Source: Lysobacter alkalisoli
Lineage (GTDB): Bacteria; Pseudomonadota; Gammaproteobacteria; Xanthomonadales; Xanthomonadaceae
NCBI RefSeq assembly: GCF_006547045.1
Contig: NZ_CP041242.1
Coordinates: forward strand, 3,048,001 to 3,112,000
Direction of reading: 5' to 3'
Length of the DNA: 64,000 nt
The notes under the pieces were generated by a model. That model saw nothing but the letters and a program-made list of their open reading frames with translations. It ran no database searches and was not told the origin of the DNA. A program made the translations under genes and the position numbers. Shown in pieces: positions 27,743 through 37,415 of the stretch; within the stretch, counting starts at the first letter, position 1; the number at the start of each line of letters is the position of its first letter.

Positions 27743-30700
27743 ATGACCACCCTCGCTCCCAGTTACGACCCCACCCAGTTCGAATCGCGCCTCTATCAGC
27801 AGTGGGAGGCCAGCGGCGTGTTCACGCCGACCGGCAAGGGCGAGCCCTATTGCATCCTGCTGCCGCCGCCGAACGTCACCGGCACCCTGCATATGGGACA
27901 CGCGTTCCAGCACACCCTGATGGATGCGCTGGTGCGCTATCAGCGCATGCGGGGCCGCGACGTGCTGTGGCAGATGGGCAGCGACCATGCCGGCATCGCG
28001 ACCGAGATGGTGGTCAGCCGCAACCTCGCGATCGAGGGCAAGGGCGAGACCCGCGACTCGCTCGGCCGCGACGGCTTCATCGAGAAGGTCTGGGAGTGGA
28101 AGGCCCACTCCGGCGACACCATCGAGCGGCAGATGCGCCGGCTCGGCGCGTCGGGCGACTGGAGCCGCAGCGTGTTCACGATGGACGAGATGCCGGCCAA
28201 GGCCGTGGTCGAGGCCTTCATCCGCCTGCACGAAGAGGGGCTGATCTACCGCGGCCAGCGCCTGGTCAACTGGGACCCGGTGCTGAAGACCGCGATCTCC
28301 GACCTGGAGGTCGAGAACCGCGAAGTCCCGGGCCACATGTGGCACTTCAAGTACCCGCTGGCCGGCGGCGAAACCTACGAGTACATCGAGCGCGACGCCG
28401 AAGGCAACGTCACCCTGCGCGAAACGCGCGACTACATATCGATCGCGACCACCCGCCCGGAAACCATGCTCGGCGACGGCGCGGTCGCGGTGCACCCCTC
28501 CGACGCGCGCTATGCGCCGATCATCGGCAAGCTGTGCGAGATCCCGGTCGGTCCGAAGGAACACCGCCGCCTGATCCCGATCATCACCGACAGCTACCCG
28601 GACCCCGACTTCGGCTCCGGCGCGGTGAAGATCACCGGCGCGCACGACTTCAACGACTACGCGGTCGCCGCACGCAACGGCATCCCGATGTATGCGCTGA
28701 TGGACGATGGCGCGCGCATGCGCACCGATGGCCTGGCGTACGAGGAAAGCGCGCGCATTGCCGGCCAGATCGCACGCGGCGAACGCGAAGCCGGCGACGT
28801 GACCGAGATCAACCTGGTGCCCGAGGAACTGCGCGGCCTGGACCGCTACGCGGCCCGCGAACGCGTGGTCGAGGCGATCACCGCCGAAGGCCTGGCCGTG
28901 ACCGATGCCGAAGGCAACCCGGTCGTCGACCACAAGCCGATCATGCAGCCCTTCGGCGACCGCTCCGGCACCGTGATCGAGCCGTACCTGACCGACCAGT
29001 GGTTCGTGAAGATGGACGGCCTCGCCAAGCGCGGCATGGAGCTCGTTGAGCATGCCGATGGAAAGCCGGGGCAAGTGAAGTTCGTCCCGCCGAACTGGAT
29101 CAACACCTACCGCCACTGGATGGAGAACATCCAGGACTGGTGCATCAGCCGCCAGCTGTGGTGGGGGCATCGCATCCCGGCCTGGTACGACGAGGCCGGC
29201 AACATCTTCGTCGGCCGCGACGAGGCGGAAGTGCGGGCGAAGCACGGCCTCGGCGACGACGTCGTGTTGAAGCAGGACAGCGACGTGCTGGAAACCTGGT
29301 TCTCCTCGGCGCTGTGGCCGTTCAGCACCCAGGGCTGGCCCGACGAGGGCACGATGGCCGCGCGCGGCTGCGACCGCTACCTGCCGTCGAGCGTGCTGGT
29401 CACCGGCTTCGACATCATCTTCTTCTGGGTCGCCCGGATGATCATGATGACCGACCACTTCACCGGCGAGGTGCCGTTCCGCGACGTCTACATCACCGGC
29501 CTGGTCCGCGATGCGCACGGCCAGAAGATGTCCAAGTCCAAGGGCAACGTGCTCGATCCGCTCGACCTGATCGACGGCATCAGCGCCGACGCCCTGGTCG
29601 CCAAGCGCACCACCGGCCTGATGCAGCCGAAGATGGCCGAGAAGATCGAGAAGGCCACCCGCAAGGAATTCCCGGACGGTATCCCGGCCTTCGGCGCCGA
29701 CGCGCTGCGCTTCACCCTCGCCGCGCTGGCCGGCCCGGGCCGCGACATCAAGTTCGACCTCGGCCGCGCCGAGGGCTACAAGAACTTCTGCAACAAGCTG
29801 TGGAACGCGACCCGCTTCGTGCTGATGAACACCGAGGGCGCAAGCTTCAAGGGCGCGCCGCAACCACGCACCGACGCCGAGAAGTGGATCCTCGCCCGTC
29901 TCGACCATGCCGCCGCCGAGGCCGGGAAGCACTTCGCCGACTACCGCTTCGACCTGCTCGGCCAGGCGTTGTACGAATTCGCATGGAACGCGTTCTGCGA
30001 CTGGTTCGTCGAACTGGCCAAGCCGGCGCTCAACGGCAACGACACAGCCGCCGCCGACAGCACCCGCCACACACTGCTGTACGTGCTCGAACGCCTGCTG
30101 AGCCTGCTGCACCCGCTGGTACCGTTCGTGACCGAAGAGCTGTGGCAGGCGGTTGCGCCGCGGCTCGGCATCGAGGGCGGCACGATCATGACCCGCGCCT
30201 ACCCACAGGCCGGCGGCATTGACTACCGCTCCGCCGAAGCCGACATCGAATGGCTCAAGGCGATGGTTTCCGCGCTGCGTCGCGTGCGCAGCGAACTCAA
30301 CGTCGCGCCGTCCAAACAGGTCCGCCTGCTGCTGGCCGGTGGTGGCGAGGCCGACCACCCTCGCGTCAGCCGCTTTGCGTCGCAGTTGCGCTTCCTGGTC
30401 CGCCTCGAAAGCATCGACACCCTGGCTGCGGGCAGCGAAGCCCCGGCCGCCGCAACCGCGGTGGTCGGCGAGCTGCACCTGCTGGTGCCGCTGGAAGGCC
30501 TGGTCGACCTCGACGCCGAGCGCGCCCGCCTGGACAAGGAAATCGCCAGGGTCGGCGCGGAGAAGGCCAAGAGCGAAACCAAGTTGTCGAAGTTCAGCGA
30601 CAAGGTGCCGCCGGCGGTGGTCGAACAAGAGCGCCAGCGCTTGGCCGACTGGACCCGCCAGCATGAGGGATTGACCGCGCAACGCGCGAAGCTGGGCTGA
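27743..30700 (+). CDS. valS: Valyl-tRNA synthetase
   Basis: The 985-residue class I synthetase starts [10 protein letters not shown]. It has the HIGH-type motif HMGH near residue 51 ([13 protein letters not shown]), an editing domain with T-T-R-P-E-T, the KMSKS loop near 596 and a C-terminal coiled coil (about 900-985) that contacts the tRNA. A longer open frame upstream reads only repeat DNA. No T-box or leader peptide was recognised. Confidence 0.96.
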   Translation: MTTLAPSYDPTQFESRLYQQWEASGVFTPTGKGEPYCILLPPPNVTGTLHMGHAFQHTLMDALVRYQRMRGRDVLWQMGSDHAGIATEMVVSRNLAIEGKGETRDSLGRDGFIEKVWEWKAHSGDTIERQMRRLGASGDWSRSVFTMDEMPAKAVVEAFIRLHEEGLIYRGQRLVNWDPVLKTAISDLEVENREVPGHMWHFKYPLAGGETYEYIERDAEGNVTLRETRDYISIATTRPETMLGDGAVAVHPSDARYAPIIGKLCEIPVGPKEHRRLIPIITDSYPDPDFGSGAVKITGAHDFNDYAVAARNGIPMYALMDDGARMRTDGLAYEESARIAGQIARGEREAGDVTEINLVPEELRGLDRYAARERVVEAITAEGLAVTDAEGNPVVDHKPIMQPFGDRSGTVIEPYLTDQWFVKMDGLAKRGMELVEHADGKPGQVKFVPPNWINTYRHWMENIQDWCISRQLWWGHRIPAWYDEAGNIFVGRDEAEVRAKHGLGDDVVLKQDSDVLETWFSSALWPFSTQGWPDEGTMAARGCDRYLPSSVLVTGFDIIFFWVARMIMMTDHFTGEVPFRDVYITGLVRDAHGQKMSKSKGNVLDPLDLIDGISADALVAKRTTGLMQPKMAEKIEKATRKEFPDGIPAFGADALRFTLAALAGPGRDIKFDLGRAEGYKNFCNKLWNATRFVLMNTEGASFKGAPQPRTDAEKWILARLDHAAAEAGKHFADYRFDLLGQALYEFAWNAFCDWFVELAKPALNGNDTAAADSTRHTLLYVLERLLSLLHPLVPFVTEELWQAVAPRLGIEGGTIMTRAYPQAGGIDYRSAEADIEWLKAMVSALRRVRSELNVAPSKQVRLLLAGGGEADHPRVSRFASQLRFLVRLESIDTLAAGSEAPAAATAVVGELHLLVPLEGLVDLDAERARLDKEIARVGAEKAKSETKLSKFSDKVPPAVVEQERQRLADWTRQHEGLTAQRAKLG

Positions 30701-30718
30701 CGAGACCCGCAATCATCG

Positions 30719-30997
30719 TCATCCCGAGCGCAGCGAGGGATCTGTTCTCCTGCCAACTGTCCAGACGCAGGCGGGCATCGCTTTGCAGGACCTTCCGAAA
30801 CATGGACGTTTCGGATGAGCCCCCATGGGTTAGGCAACGCGTTTGCGAAGCACTGCTTCGTGCGTTGCCGAACGCCCGAGCGCTACGCGCGAGGGCCGGA
30901 CCCGCCTGCGGGGGTTCACGGCGTGTCCTGCAAAGCGATGCCCGCCTACGTCCCTTGCCAACTTTCAGAACAGATCCCTCGCTGCGCTCGAGATGAC
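30719..30997. repeat. Nested long inverted-repeat element, copy B
   Basis: This fills most of the 316-bp valS-rimI gap. Outer arms of 30 bp (30719-30748 and 30968-30997; GTCATCCCGAGCGCAGCGAG family) enclose inner 28-bp arms (30764-30791 and 30925-30952, one mismatch). The core starts with the same CCGAAACATGGACGTTTCGG hairpin as copy A and ends TTCACGGCGTGTC. Between them about 80 bases of further nested palindromes (around 30833-30915) are inserted. Confidence 0.85.
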
Positions 30998-31016
30998 GAG
31001 GCCGGGGAACCTCGGC

Positions 31017-31517
31017 CTACTCTGGCGACAGCAACTCGATCGCCATCACCAGCGCATCCTCGCGACCGTCGTCGGCCGGGTAGTAGCGCGGACGGCGGCC
31101 GATTTCGTTGAAACCCTCCCGCTCGTAGAGCCGGATCGCGCCGGCATTGGACGGCCGCACTTCCAGGAAAATGCGCTCCACGCCACGGCCGCGGGCAACG
31201 TGCATCAGCGCCTGCAGCAGGCGCCGGCCAAAACCTTGGCCCTGCCGCTCGGGATCGATGCAGATATTGAGCACATGGGCCTCGCCGGCGGCCAGGCTCA
31301 TCAGGAAATAACCGACGATCCGGCCAGCCTCGTGGAGCACCCAGGCCGGGTAGTCCGCGCGCAGGCAGTCGCGGAAGATCCCGAGCGTCCACGGGTGCGG
31401 ATAGGCCCGCAGTTCGATCTCGTAGACCTCGTCGAGGTCGGCCTCGCGCATCGGCCGCAACGAGGCCGCGGGATGCACGGCATCGGTCGGTCGCACGTCC
31501 TGTCGCCGCGCGCTCAT
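31017..31517 (-). CDS. rimI: Ribosomal protein S18 alanine N-acetyltransferase
   Basis: The ATG at 31517 overlaps the upstream stop as ATGA and gives 166 residues. A GNAT fold is clear: LRPMREADLDEVYEIE, then PHPW, the acetyl-CoA loop RQGQGFGRRLL, and NAGAIRLYEREGFNEIGRRPRYY at the end, all RimI hallmarks. It acetylates the N-terminal alanine of ribosomal protein S18. It is last in the pssA - (unknown) - rimI operon. Confidence 0.92.
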   Translation of the reverse strand: MSARRQDVRPTDAVHPAASLRPMREADLDEVYEIELRAYPHPWTLGIFRDCLRADYPAWVLHEAGRIVGYFLMSLAAGEAHVLNICIDPERQGQGFGRRLLQALMHVARGRGVERIFLEVRPSNAGAIRLYEREGFNEIGRRPRYYPADDGREDALVMAIELLSPE

Positions 31518-31948
31518 CGACGCCCAACCTTGCGGACAGCCCGCAGTCGCACCCACAGCGCGCGCTTGCGCGCCGGTTCGTCGCGCAGCGCATCCAGATC
31601 GATGGCCAGTGATTCCAGTACCGCCTCGCCTTCGTGCGGGGTACGTCGGGCGGTCGCGCGCAACAGGGCGCGGTAGAGGCGATCGGACATCCGTCCTGGC
31701 ACCGCTGTCCGGGCACGGCCGGGCTCCACGTCATCGGGGGTGACCGGAGCGGGAGCCGCGGGCGGCGTCCGTGGCGGCCGATCCGGCATCGAAGGCGTGG
31801 CCTGAGCCGCGTCCGACTCCGGAGCCTCCCCGGCAACCGGGGCAATACCCGCCAGCGGCACCGGCTCGTCCACCCCCGCAAGCGCCAACGCCGGATGGCC
31901 AAGCGCCTGCAGCCATTCACGCTGTTCGGGCGTCCACAGGCCGCTCAT
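31514..31948 (-). CDS. Hypothetical protein, candidate divergent DNA polymerase III psi subunit (HolD)
   Basis: This 144-residue protein has a short N-terminal segment (WTPEQREWLQALGHPALALAG), a Pro/Ala-rich middle of about 60 residues and a conserved-looking C-terminus (LRDEPARKRALWVRLRAVRK). It overlaps both pssA and rimI by four bases. In E. coli, holD sits directly upstream of rimI. The N-terminal L-x-x-L-G motif and the A-R-x-A-L-W near the end resemble HolD, which is also about 140 residues. The match is weak and the middle does not align, so this is a hypothesis. Confidence 0.5.
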   Translation of the reverse strand: MSGLWTPEQREWLQALGHPALALAGVDEPVPLAGIAPVAGEAPESDAAQATPSMPDRPPRTPPAAPAPVTPDDVEPGRARTAVPGRMSDRLYRALLRATARRTPHEGEAVLESLAIDLDALRDEPARKRALWVRLRAVRKVGRR

Positions 31949-32745
31949 TGCACGCCCTGCCCTCCACTGCCGCTGTCGTCGCTGCCGCGACGCAGCCTGC
32001 GCCAGGCCCAGTACCCGGGCCCGGACAGCGCATATAGCGTGGTCACTACCAGCAGCATGCTGGGCGGATCGACCGCGACCGCCACCAGCACCGCCACCAC
32101 CACCATGATCGCGAGAAACGGCACCCGATCGTTGCGCGGACCGCCCTTGAAGCTGAAATATCGGATCCCGCTGACCATCAGCAGCGCCGCCGCCACGGTC
32201 ACGCCGAGGGCGACGTAACGCAGTTCCTCGCCGCTATAGCCGGCCTCGTGCGCGGTCCAGACGAAGCTGGCCATCAGTCCGGCCGCGGCCGGACTGGCCA
32301 GGCCGATGAACCAGCGCTTGTCGACCACGCCGACCTGCGAATTGAACCGTGCCAGCCGCAACGCCGCGCAGGCCGCGTACAGGAACGCCGCGATCCAGCC
32401 GACCTTGCCGGCGGTATCGCTGTCGAACTTCATCGTCACCAGCGCCCAGTGGTACATCACCATCGCCGGGGCCAGGCCGAAGCTGATCAGGTCGGCCAGC
32501 GAGTCGTACTGCACGCCGAATTCGCTCTGGGTATTGGTCAGCCGTGCGACCCGGCCGTCGATACCGTCGAGGAGCGCGGCCACGAACACGGCCACGCAAG
32601 CGGCGCCGAAACGCCCCTGCGAGGCGGCGATGATCGCGTAGAAGCCCGCAAACAGGCCGCCGGTGGTGAACAGGTTGGGCAGCAGGTAGATGCCGCGGCC
32701 GCGCGGGCGCGGGGGTGGCCGTGATGGAGTTTGGGTTTCTGACAT
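31945..32745 (-). CDS. pssA: CDP-diacylglycerol-serine O-phosphatidyltransferase
   Basis: The start at 32745 gives 266 residues. The CDP-alcohol phosphotransferase motif is complete: DGIDGRVARLTNTQSEFG followed by QYDSLAD (about residues 61-85). There are about eight membrane helices. The enzyme makes phosphatidylserine, the precursor of phosphatidylethanolamine. The N-terminal PNLFTTGGLFAGFYAI is typical of the membrane-bound PssA type. It leads an operon with the HolD-like gene and rimI. Confidence 0.9.
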   Translation of the reverse strand: MSETQTPSRPPPRPRGRGIYLLPNLFTTGGLFAGFYAIIAASQGRFGAACVAVFVAALLDGIDGRVARLTNTQSEFGVQYDSLADLISFGLAPAMVMYHWALVTMKFDSDTAGKVGWIAAFLYAACAALRLARFNSQVGVVDKRWFIGLASPAAAGLMASFVWTAHEAGYSGEELRYVALGVTVAAALLMVSGIRYFSFKGGPRNDRVPFLAIMVVVAVLVAVAVDPPSMLLVVTTLYALSGPGYWAWRRLRRGSDDSGSGGQGVQ

Positions 32746-32831
32746 GTGCGGGAGTGTATCGCTTGCCTGCCCGTCGGAGCGGTGTTGCAATCACGGCCTG
32801 CCAGGCGATCCTGCCGCGAGCGGAGTATCCA

Positions 32832-33260
32832 ATGACCCGTCCGACCTCGTCCCGTCCTGCCGGCCGCGCCCTGTTGGCGATGGCCCTGCCCGCGGTAGCC
32901 ATGCTGCTCGTGGCCCTGCCTGCGGCCGCCCAGGTGTACCAGTGGAAGGATGCCAACGGCGTCACCCACTATTCCGACTCGCCGCCGCCGGACCACGATT
33001 ACCGCAACCGCAACGTCAAGACCTCGCAAGGCATGGCGGTGGAAACCGCCGGGGAGGACGCCCCGGCCGAGAACGCGCAGTGCACCCAGGCCCGCGGCAA
33101 CCTGGCCCTGCTCAGCGGCGACGCCCCGGTGGGCGTGGATACCGACGGCGACGGCAAACCCGACGACACCCTGGATGCCGACCAGCGCGCTGCACAGAAG
33201 AAGCTGGCCGAGGCCGCGATCGGCGTCCACTGCACCACGGCGGCGGCGGCCGACGACTAA
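32832..33260 (+). CDS. DUF4124-containing secreted protein
   Basis: This 142-residue protein follows a GGAG site. It has a Sec signal peptide ending PAAAQ, then QVYQWKDANGVTHYSDSPPP, the diagnostic DUF4124 motif. The last third is an Asp/Gly/Ala-rich region with two Cys residues. The family is common in the periplasm of gamma- and betaproteobacteria and has no established role. The gene is divergent from pssA. Confidence 0.85.
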   Translation: MTRPTSSRPAGRALLAMALPAVAMLLVALPAAAQVYQWKDANGVTHYSDSPPPDHDYRNRNVKTSQGMAVETAGEDAPAENAQCTQARGNLALLSGDAPVGVDTDGDGKPDDTLDADQRAAQKKLAEAAIGVHCTTAAAADD

Positions 33261-33477
33261 TGCGTAGCGCGCAGGTCGGATGGAGCGCGGCGGATCCGGG
33301 TTCGGCGATGCGGAATATCCACGTATGACCTCCTCCCAGCCCGGATGACCAGCCTGCTGCTGTTGCGCGGCACTTCGGCCTGCGACCCGCATCCGGACGG
33401 CTGAACACCACCAACGGCTCGCGCCACGCCGCCGCGCACGGCAGAATGGCCGCTTTCCCACGCCAGAAAGCCCGCCG

Positions 33478-35187
33478 ATGCGCCTGTCGCAGTTCCACCT
33501 CCACACCAGCAAGGAAACCCCCGCCGAAGCCGAGCTCGCCAGCCACAGGCTGATGCTCAAGGCCGGCATGATCCGCAAGCTCGCCGCCGGCCTCTATACC
33601 TGGTCGCCGCTGGGCCTGCGCGTGCTGCGCAAGGTCGAGCGCGTGGTACGCGAGGAGATGGATGCCGCTGGCGCGATCGAACTGCTGATGCCGACGATCC
33701 AGCCGCAGGAGCTGTGGGAGGAGACCGGTCGCTGGGAGAAGTTCGGCGGCCAGCTGCTCAAGATCAAGGACCGAAAGGAGGCCGGCTACTGCTACGGCCC
33801 CACCGCCGAGGAAGTCATCACCGATTTCGCCCGCAGCGAGCTGTCGAGCTACAAGCAGCTGCCGGTCAACTTCTACAACATCCAGACCAAGTTCCGCGAC
33901 GAGATCCGCCCGCGCTTCGGGGTGATGCGTGCGCGCGAATTCCTGATGAAGGACGCCTACTCGTTCCACCTCACCGACGAGGACCTGGACCGCGAGTACC
34001 GCAACATGTTCGACGCCTATTGCCGGATCTTCGAGCGGCTCGGACTGAAATACCGCGCCGTGTTCGCCGACACCGGCGCGATCGGCGGCAGCGCCTCGCA
34101 CGAGTTCCACGTGCTCGCCGATTCCGGCGAGGACGCGATCGCGTTCGCTTCCGGCTCGGACTACGCGGCCAACGTCGAGCTGGCCGAAGCGGTGTCGCCG
34201 GGGCAACGCCCTGACGCCGGCGAGGCCATGCGCAAGATCGACACTCCGACCCAGAAGACCTGCGAGGAGGTCGCAGCGCTGATGGGCATCGCGCTGCAGC
34301 GCACCGTCAAGTCGATCGCGATCATCGGCACCGATGCCGACGGCAACGAGCAATTCGTGCTGGCTCTGGTCCGCGGCGACCACGTCGTCAACGAGATCAA
34401 GCTGGCCAAGCTGCCCGGTCTGGGCGAATACCGGCTGGCGACCGAGGCCGAGATCGCCGACCACCTCGGCAGCGAGCCGGGCTTCCTCGGCCCGGTCAAT
34501 CCGCGCAGGCCGATCCGGGTCATCGCCGACCGCAGCGTCGCGACGATGGCCGATTTCGTGGTCGGCGCCAACGAGGCCGGCTACCACCTGGCCGGGGCCA
34601 ACTGGGGCCGCGACCTGCCCGAGCCCGAGGTCGCCGACATCCGCAACGTGGTCGAGGGCGACCCCTCGCCGGACGGCCACGGCACGCTCGGCATCGCCCG
34701 CGGCATCGAGGTCGGCCATGTGTTCCAGCTCGGCCGCCGCTACGCCGAGGCGATGAAGTGCACCGTGCTCGACGAGAACGGCAAGGCCGCGGTACCGACG
34801 ATGGGCTGCTACGGCGTCGGCGTCTCGCGCATCGTCGCTGCCGCGATCGAGCAGAACTTCGACGACAACGGCATCCGCTGGCCCGAAACGATGGCGCCGT
34901 GGCGGGTCGCGGTATGCATGATCAATCCGAAGAAGGACGCCGCCGTTTCCGGGGCCGCGGAAAACCTGTACCGCGAATTGAATGCCGCCGGCATCGAAAC
35001 CGTCCTCGACGACCGCGGCCTGCGCCCTGGCGCGATGTTTGCCGATATCGAACTGATCGGCATCCCGCACCGGGTCGTGGTATCCGAACGCGGTCTGGCC
35101 GCCGGCACCTTCGAATATCGCGCCCGCGACGCGGTGGAATCGGAGAATCTCGACCACGCGGCCTTGATGGCGCGACTCGGGGCTTGA
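33478..35187 (+). CDS. proS: Prolyl-tRNA synthetase (bacterial type with editing domain)
   Basis: The 569-residue class II synthetase starts [20 protein letters not shown], the usual bacterial ProS N-terminus. Class II motifs 2 and 3 are present ([13 protein letters not shown] and [17 protein letters not shown]). They flank an inserted editing domain (about residues 225-385) that hydrolyses Ala-tRNA(Pro). The C-terminal anticodon-binding domain is complete. A hairpin at 35202-35230 follows. Confidence 0.96.
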   Translation: MRLSQFHLHTSKETPAEAELASHRLMLKAGMIRKLAAGLYTWSPLGLRVLRKVERVVREEMDAAGAIELLMPTIQPQELWEETGRWEKFGGQLLKIKDRKEAGYCYGPTAEEVITDFARSELSSYKQLPVNFYNIQTKFRDEIRPRFGVMRAREFLMKDAYSFHLTDEDLDREYRNMFDAYCRIFERLGLKYRAVFADTGAIGGSASHEFHVLADSGEDAIAFASGSDYAANVELAEAVSPGQRPDAGEAMRKIDTPTQKTCEEVAALMGIALQRTVKSIAIIGTDADGNEQFVLALVRGDHVVNEIKLAKLPGLGEYRLATEAEIADHLGSEPGFLGPVNPRRPIRVIADRSVATMADFVVGANEAGYHLAGANWGRDLPEPEVADIRNVVEGDPSPDGHGTLGIARGIEVGHVFQLGRRYAEAMKCTVLDENGKAAVPTMGCYGVGVSRIVAAAIEQNFDDNGIRWPETMAPWRVAVCMINPKKDAAVSGAAENLYRELNAAGIETVLDDRGLRPGAMFADIELIGIPHRVVVSERGLAAGTFEYRARDAVESENLDHAALMARLGA

Positions 35188-35201
35188 AGCGCATGCAGAC
35201 C

Positions 35202-35230
35202 CGTCATCCCGGAAAATAGCCGGGATGACG
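35202..35230. terminator. REP-like hairpin after proS
   Basis: An 11-bp perfect stem (CGTCATCCCGG / CCGGGATGACG) with a seven-base loop. It starts with the GTCATCCC motif shared by other repeats in the window. It may terminate proS, but no T-run follows. Confidence 0.5.
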
Positions 35231-35241
35231 ATGCCATCAGG

Positions 35242-35270
35242 TTTACGAATCAATACACGCCCTTTATGAT
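35242..35270 (+). promoter_or_regulatory. Sigma-70-like promoter of the H-NS-like gene
   Basis: TTTACG (35242-35247) and TATGAT (35265-35270) are separated by 17 bases, upstream of the gene at 35345. A small palindrome CCCATGGAATGGG (35281-35293) lies just downstream of the expected start, and a second -10-like TATATT is at 35297-35302. The palindrome could be an operator (inference). Confidence 0.6.
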
Positions 35271-35344
35271 CTGCGCGTTTCCCATGGAATGGGCCGTATA
35301 TTCATCCCCTTTTTCACGTATTCCGAACCTGTTCCGGAGGCTGC

Positions 35345-35695
35345 ATGTCGATCGATATCAATGCCCTGTCCACGAAAGAACTCGAAAACCTGATCAGCAA
35401 GGCCAAGAAGCGCAAATCGACGCTGGCCAAGCGCAAGCCGGTCGCCGCGGTGCGCAAGAAACTCACCGCGCTGGCCAAGGCCGAGGGTTACACCATCGAT
35501 GAGCTGTTCGGTGGCAAGTCCACTGGCCGTGCCGCCACCCCGCGCAAGACCCGCAAGGCCGCCGGCAAGGTCGCCCCGAAGTATCGCGACCCGGCCAACG
35601 GCGCCAACACCTGGACCGGGCGTGGCAAGCAGCCGCGCTGGCTCGCCGCCTATACCGGCGAGGGACGCAAACTGGAGGATTTCCTGATCAAGTGA
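35345..35695 (+). CDS. H-NS-family nucleoid protein
   Basis: This 116-residue basic protein follows a GGAGG site. An N-terminal oligomerisation helix (ELENLISKAKKRKSTLAKRKP) leads to a linker and the C-terminal DNA-binding domain with TWTGRGKQPRWL, the H-NS/BpH3 minor-groove motif. It likely binds AT-rich DNA and silences acquired genes such as those in the accessory stretches here (inference). It has its own promoter and terminator, so it is monocistronic. Confidence 0.9.
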   Translation: MSIDINALSTKELENLISKAKKRKSTLAKRKPVAAVRKKLTALAKAEGYTIDELFGGKSTGRAATPRKTRKAAGKVAPKYRDPANGANTWTGRGKQPRWLAAYTGEGRKLEDFLIK

Positions 35696-35717
35696 TCGGG
35701 ATTTCTGGACGACAGAA

Positions 35718-35746
35718 CGCCGGCCACCAGGCCGGCGTTTTTGTTT
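35718..35746 (+). terminator. Intrinsic terminator of the H-NS-like gene
   Basis: An eight-bp stem CGCCGGCC / GGCCGGCG with loop ACCA, followed by TTTTTGTTT. It starts 22 bases after the stop codon. Confidence 0.88.
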
Positions 35747-35749
35747 CCG

Positions 35750-36033
35750 GGGCACAGAAAACGATCCTTCTCCCAGGTGAGGGGGAGCTCGTTCAGCGAA
35801 GACGTGGGCACTGCCGCTTGCGTTCGATCGCCGTTTCTCGCCGCTGTCTGGCTGTCCCGACGCGACCTGCCGGCCTTGACGGCGAAATCAAGGAGGAGGC
35901 GCCGGCCCTGGCCGGTGCCGGGGGACATTCGCATCCAAGGGCCTTCGCCCCCGGCGCCCCGGTCATCCAACAGACCCGGCGCTTTCCCCTCGATTGGGCG
36001 AAGAACCAAAAGAAAGCCCGCCCCCCAGCGCTG
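35750..36033. other. Intergenic region with no recognised gene
   Basis: About 280 bp between the H-NS terminator and the thrE-like 3' end. I see no ORF with a ribosome-binding site on either strand, no repeat shared with the rest of the window and only small GC hairpins near 35902-35920. It may be decayed coding DNA. Confidence 0.5.
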
Positions 36034-36056
36034 GGGCGAACTTTAGTAGTTCGCCC
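36023..36056 (-). terminator. Double hairpin after the ThrE-like gene
   Basis: On the minus strand GGGCGAAC pairs with GTTCGCCC (36034-36056). It overlaps a second palindrome CCCCAGCGCTGGGG (36023-36036), after which a TTTCTTTT stretch follows. Only one of the two can form at a time. Confidence 0.45.
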
Positions 36057-36065
36057 ATTCCCGCC

Positions 36066-37331
36066 TTACAGATTCCGCCGAGACGGCAACAGCAGGTTGC
36101 CGATCAGCAGACCCGCAACCAGGGCCAGGATGATATTGAGCACCGCCAGTATCGCGGCATGGCCGGCACCCACATCCTGTTGCTGCAGCAGGGTCAGCAG
36201 GCTACGCAGGCTGGCGCTGCCGGGCACCAGCATGATGATGCCGGGCACCCGGATCACCGCGCCGGGACGCTGCAGCCAGCGGGCATAGGCATTGCCGGCG
36301 ACGGTAATGACCAGGGCCGCGACGAATATGCCGGCCAGGCTGCCCATGGCCAAACCGACATGGCGTGATATCAGGTAACCGCCAGCGGCGGCAGCCATCA
36401 CCACCGGATAGTCGCGACGGTGACCGCGAAACAGGATCGCGAACGCACCGGCTGCCAGCGCTACCGCACACCATTCCACCCATGCCGGCTGCGGCCGCAG
36501 GGCGCGCACCTGCGGCTCCAACCCGGCCAGGCTGGCGACATACAGCGCGACCACGGTACCGATACCCAGCTTCAGTATCGTGGTCACCGCACCGGCAAAC
36601 CTCGCCGAGCCGGCGACCAGATGCTGGCTGCTCAGCTCGTTGATCGCATTGGTCAGCGCCATGCCGGGCAGCAGCACGATCAGCGAGGCGATGATCACGG
36701 TGTTCTGGTTGAGCGGAATGAAAAAGCTGGCGACCAGCACCGTGACCGCGGTGGCAACCAGTGCCGCGATCACGTCCACGCCCTCCTTCAGCCGTGGCCG
36801 CAGGTCGGCCAGTTGCACCAGGCAGCCGATCAACAGACCGTTGGCGCCGGCCAGCGCGATCTCCAGCCATGGCAGTCGCAGCAGGCCGGCCACCGCCGCG
36901 GCGCACATGCCGTAACCCAATATCTGCAGCAGCCGCGCCCGGGTCCCCGGCGGTTCGTCGAGTACCGCCATTGCGACGTGGGCCTCGGCCAGACCCATCT
37001 GTCCGGCCAGTACCGCCTCGGCGATGCGGTCGGTTTCGCCGAGCCGGGCCAGGTCGTTCTCGCCCGGCGGCAGTCGGATCACCCGGGTCACGTCGCTCTC
37101 ACCGGCCGGTCGCTGCGGGTCGCTGAAGCTCAGGATCAGACCGGTCGGATTGGCCCAGGGCTCGCACTCCAGCCCCAGCTTGTCGGCCACCGAGGTAATC
37201 GCGCCTTCCAGGCGCTGGGCCGTGGTGCCATAGGTGTGCAGGCGCGCGGCCAGCTCGCAGACGAAATTGATCCGGGCCGAGTAGCGCGCGGCGCTCAGCG
37301 GCGTTGCTTCCTGGAGAGTAGGGTCCGACAT
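36066..37331 (-). CDS. ThrE-type threonine/serine exporter family protein
   Basis: The chosen start (37331, MSDPTLQEAT) gives 421 residues. The N-terminal DUF1212-like domain (LAARLHTYGTTAQRLE ...) is followed by about ten membrane helices covering both the ThrE and DUF3815 halves, so a single chain holds what is split in YjjP/YjjB. LIVLLPGMALTNAINEL is typical. Predicted role: proton-driven export of Thr/Ser or small dicarboxylates; the substrate is not determined here. It is divergent from the Mla-like operon, 84 bases away. Confidence 0.82.
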   Translation of the reverse strand: MSDPTLQEATPLSAARYSARINFVCELAARLHTYGTTAQRLEGAITSVADKLGLECEPWANPTGLILSFSDPQRPAGESDVTRVIRLPPGENDLARLGETDRIAEAVLAGQMGLAEAHVAMAVLDEPPGTRARLLQILGYGMCAAAVAGLLRLPWLEIALAGANGLLIGCLVQLADLRPRLKEGVDVIAALVATAVTVLVASFFIPLNQNTVIIASLIVLLPGMALTNAINELSSQHLVAGSARFAGAVTTILKLGIGTVVALYVASLAGLEPQVRALRPQPAWVEWCAVALAAGAFAILFRGHRRDYPVVMAAAAGGYLISRHVGLAMGSLAGIFVAALVITVAGNAYARWLQRPGAVIRVPGIIMLVPGSASLRSLLTLLQQQDVGAGHAAILAVLNIILALVAGLLIGNLLLPSRRNL

Positions 37332-37415
37332 GGCGGAAGGATGGCACGAGGCACCGCCTTCCAACAGCCTGCGATGCATGCATCCGCCAGCGGCCAGCAT
37401 GTATCCTCGCCGACA

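Noticed and set aside
27686-30712. A 1,008-codon minus-strand open frame over valS
   Set aside because: It is an antisense shadow of valS with no recognisable motif or ribosome-binding site.
33112-35253. A 713-codon minus-strand frame over proS
   Set aside because: It is an antisense shadow; proS on the other strand has all class II synthetase motifs.
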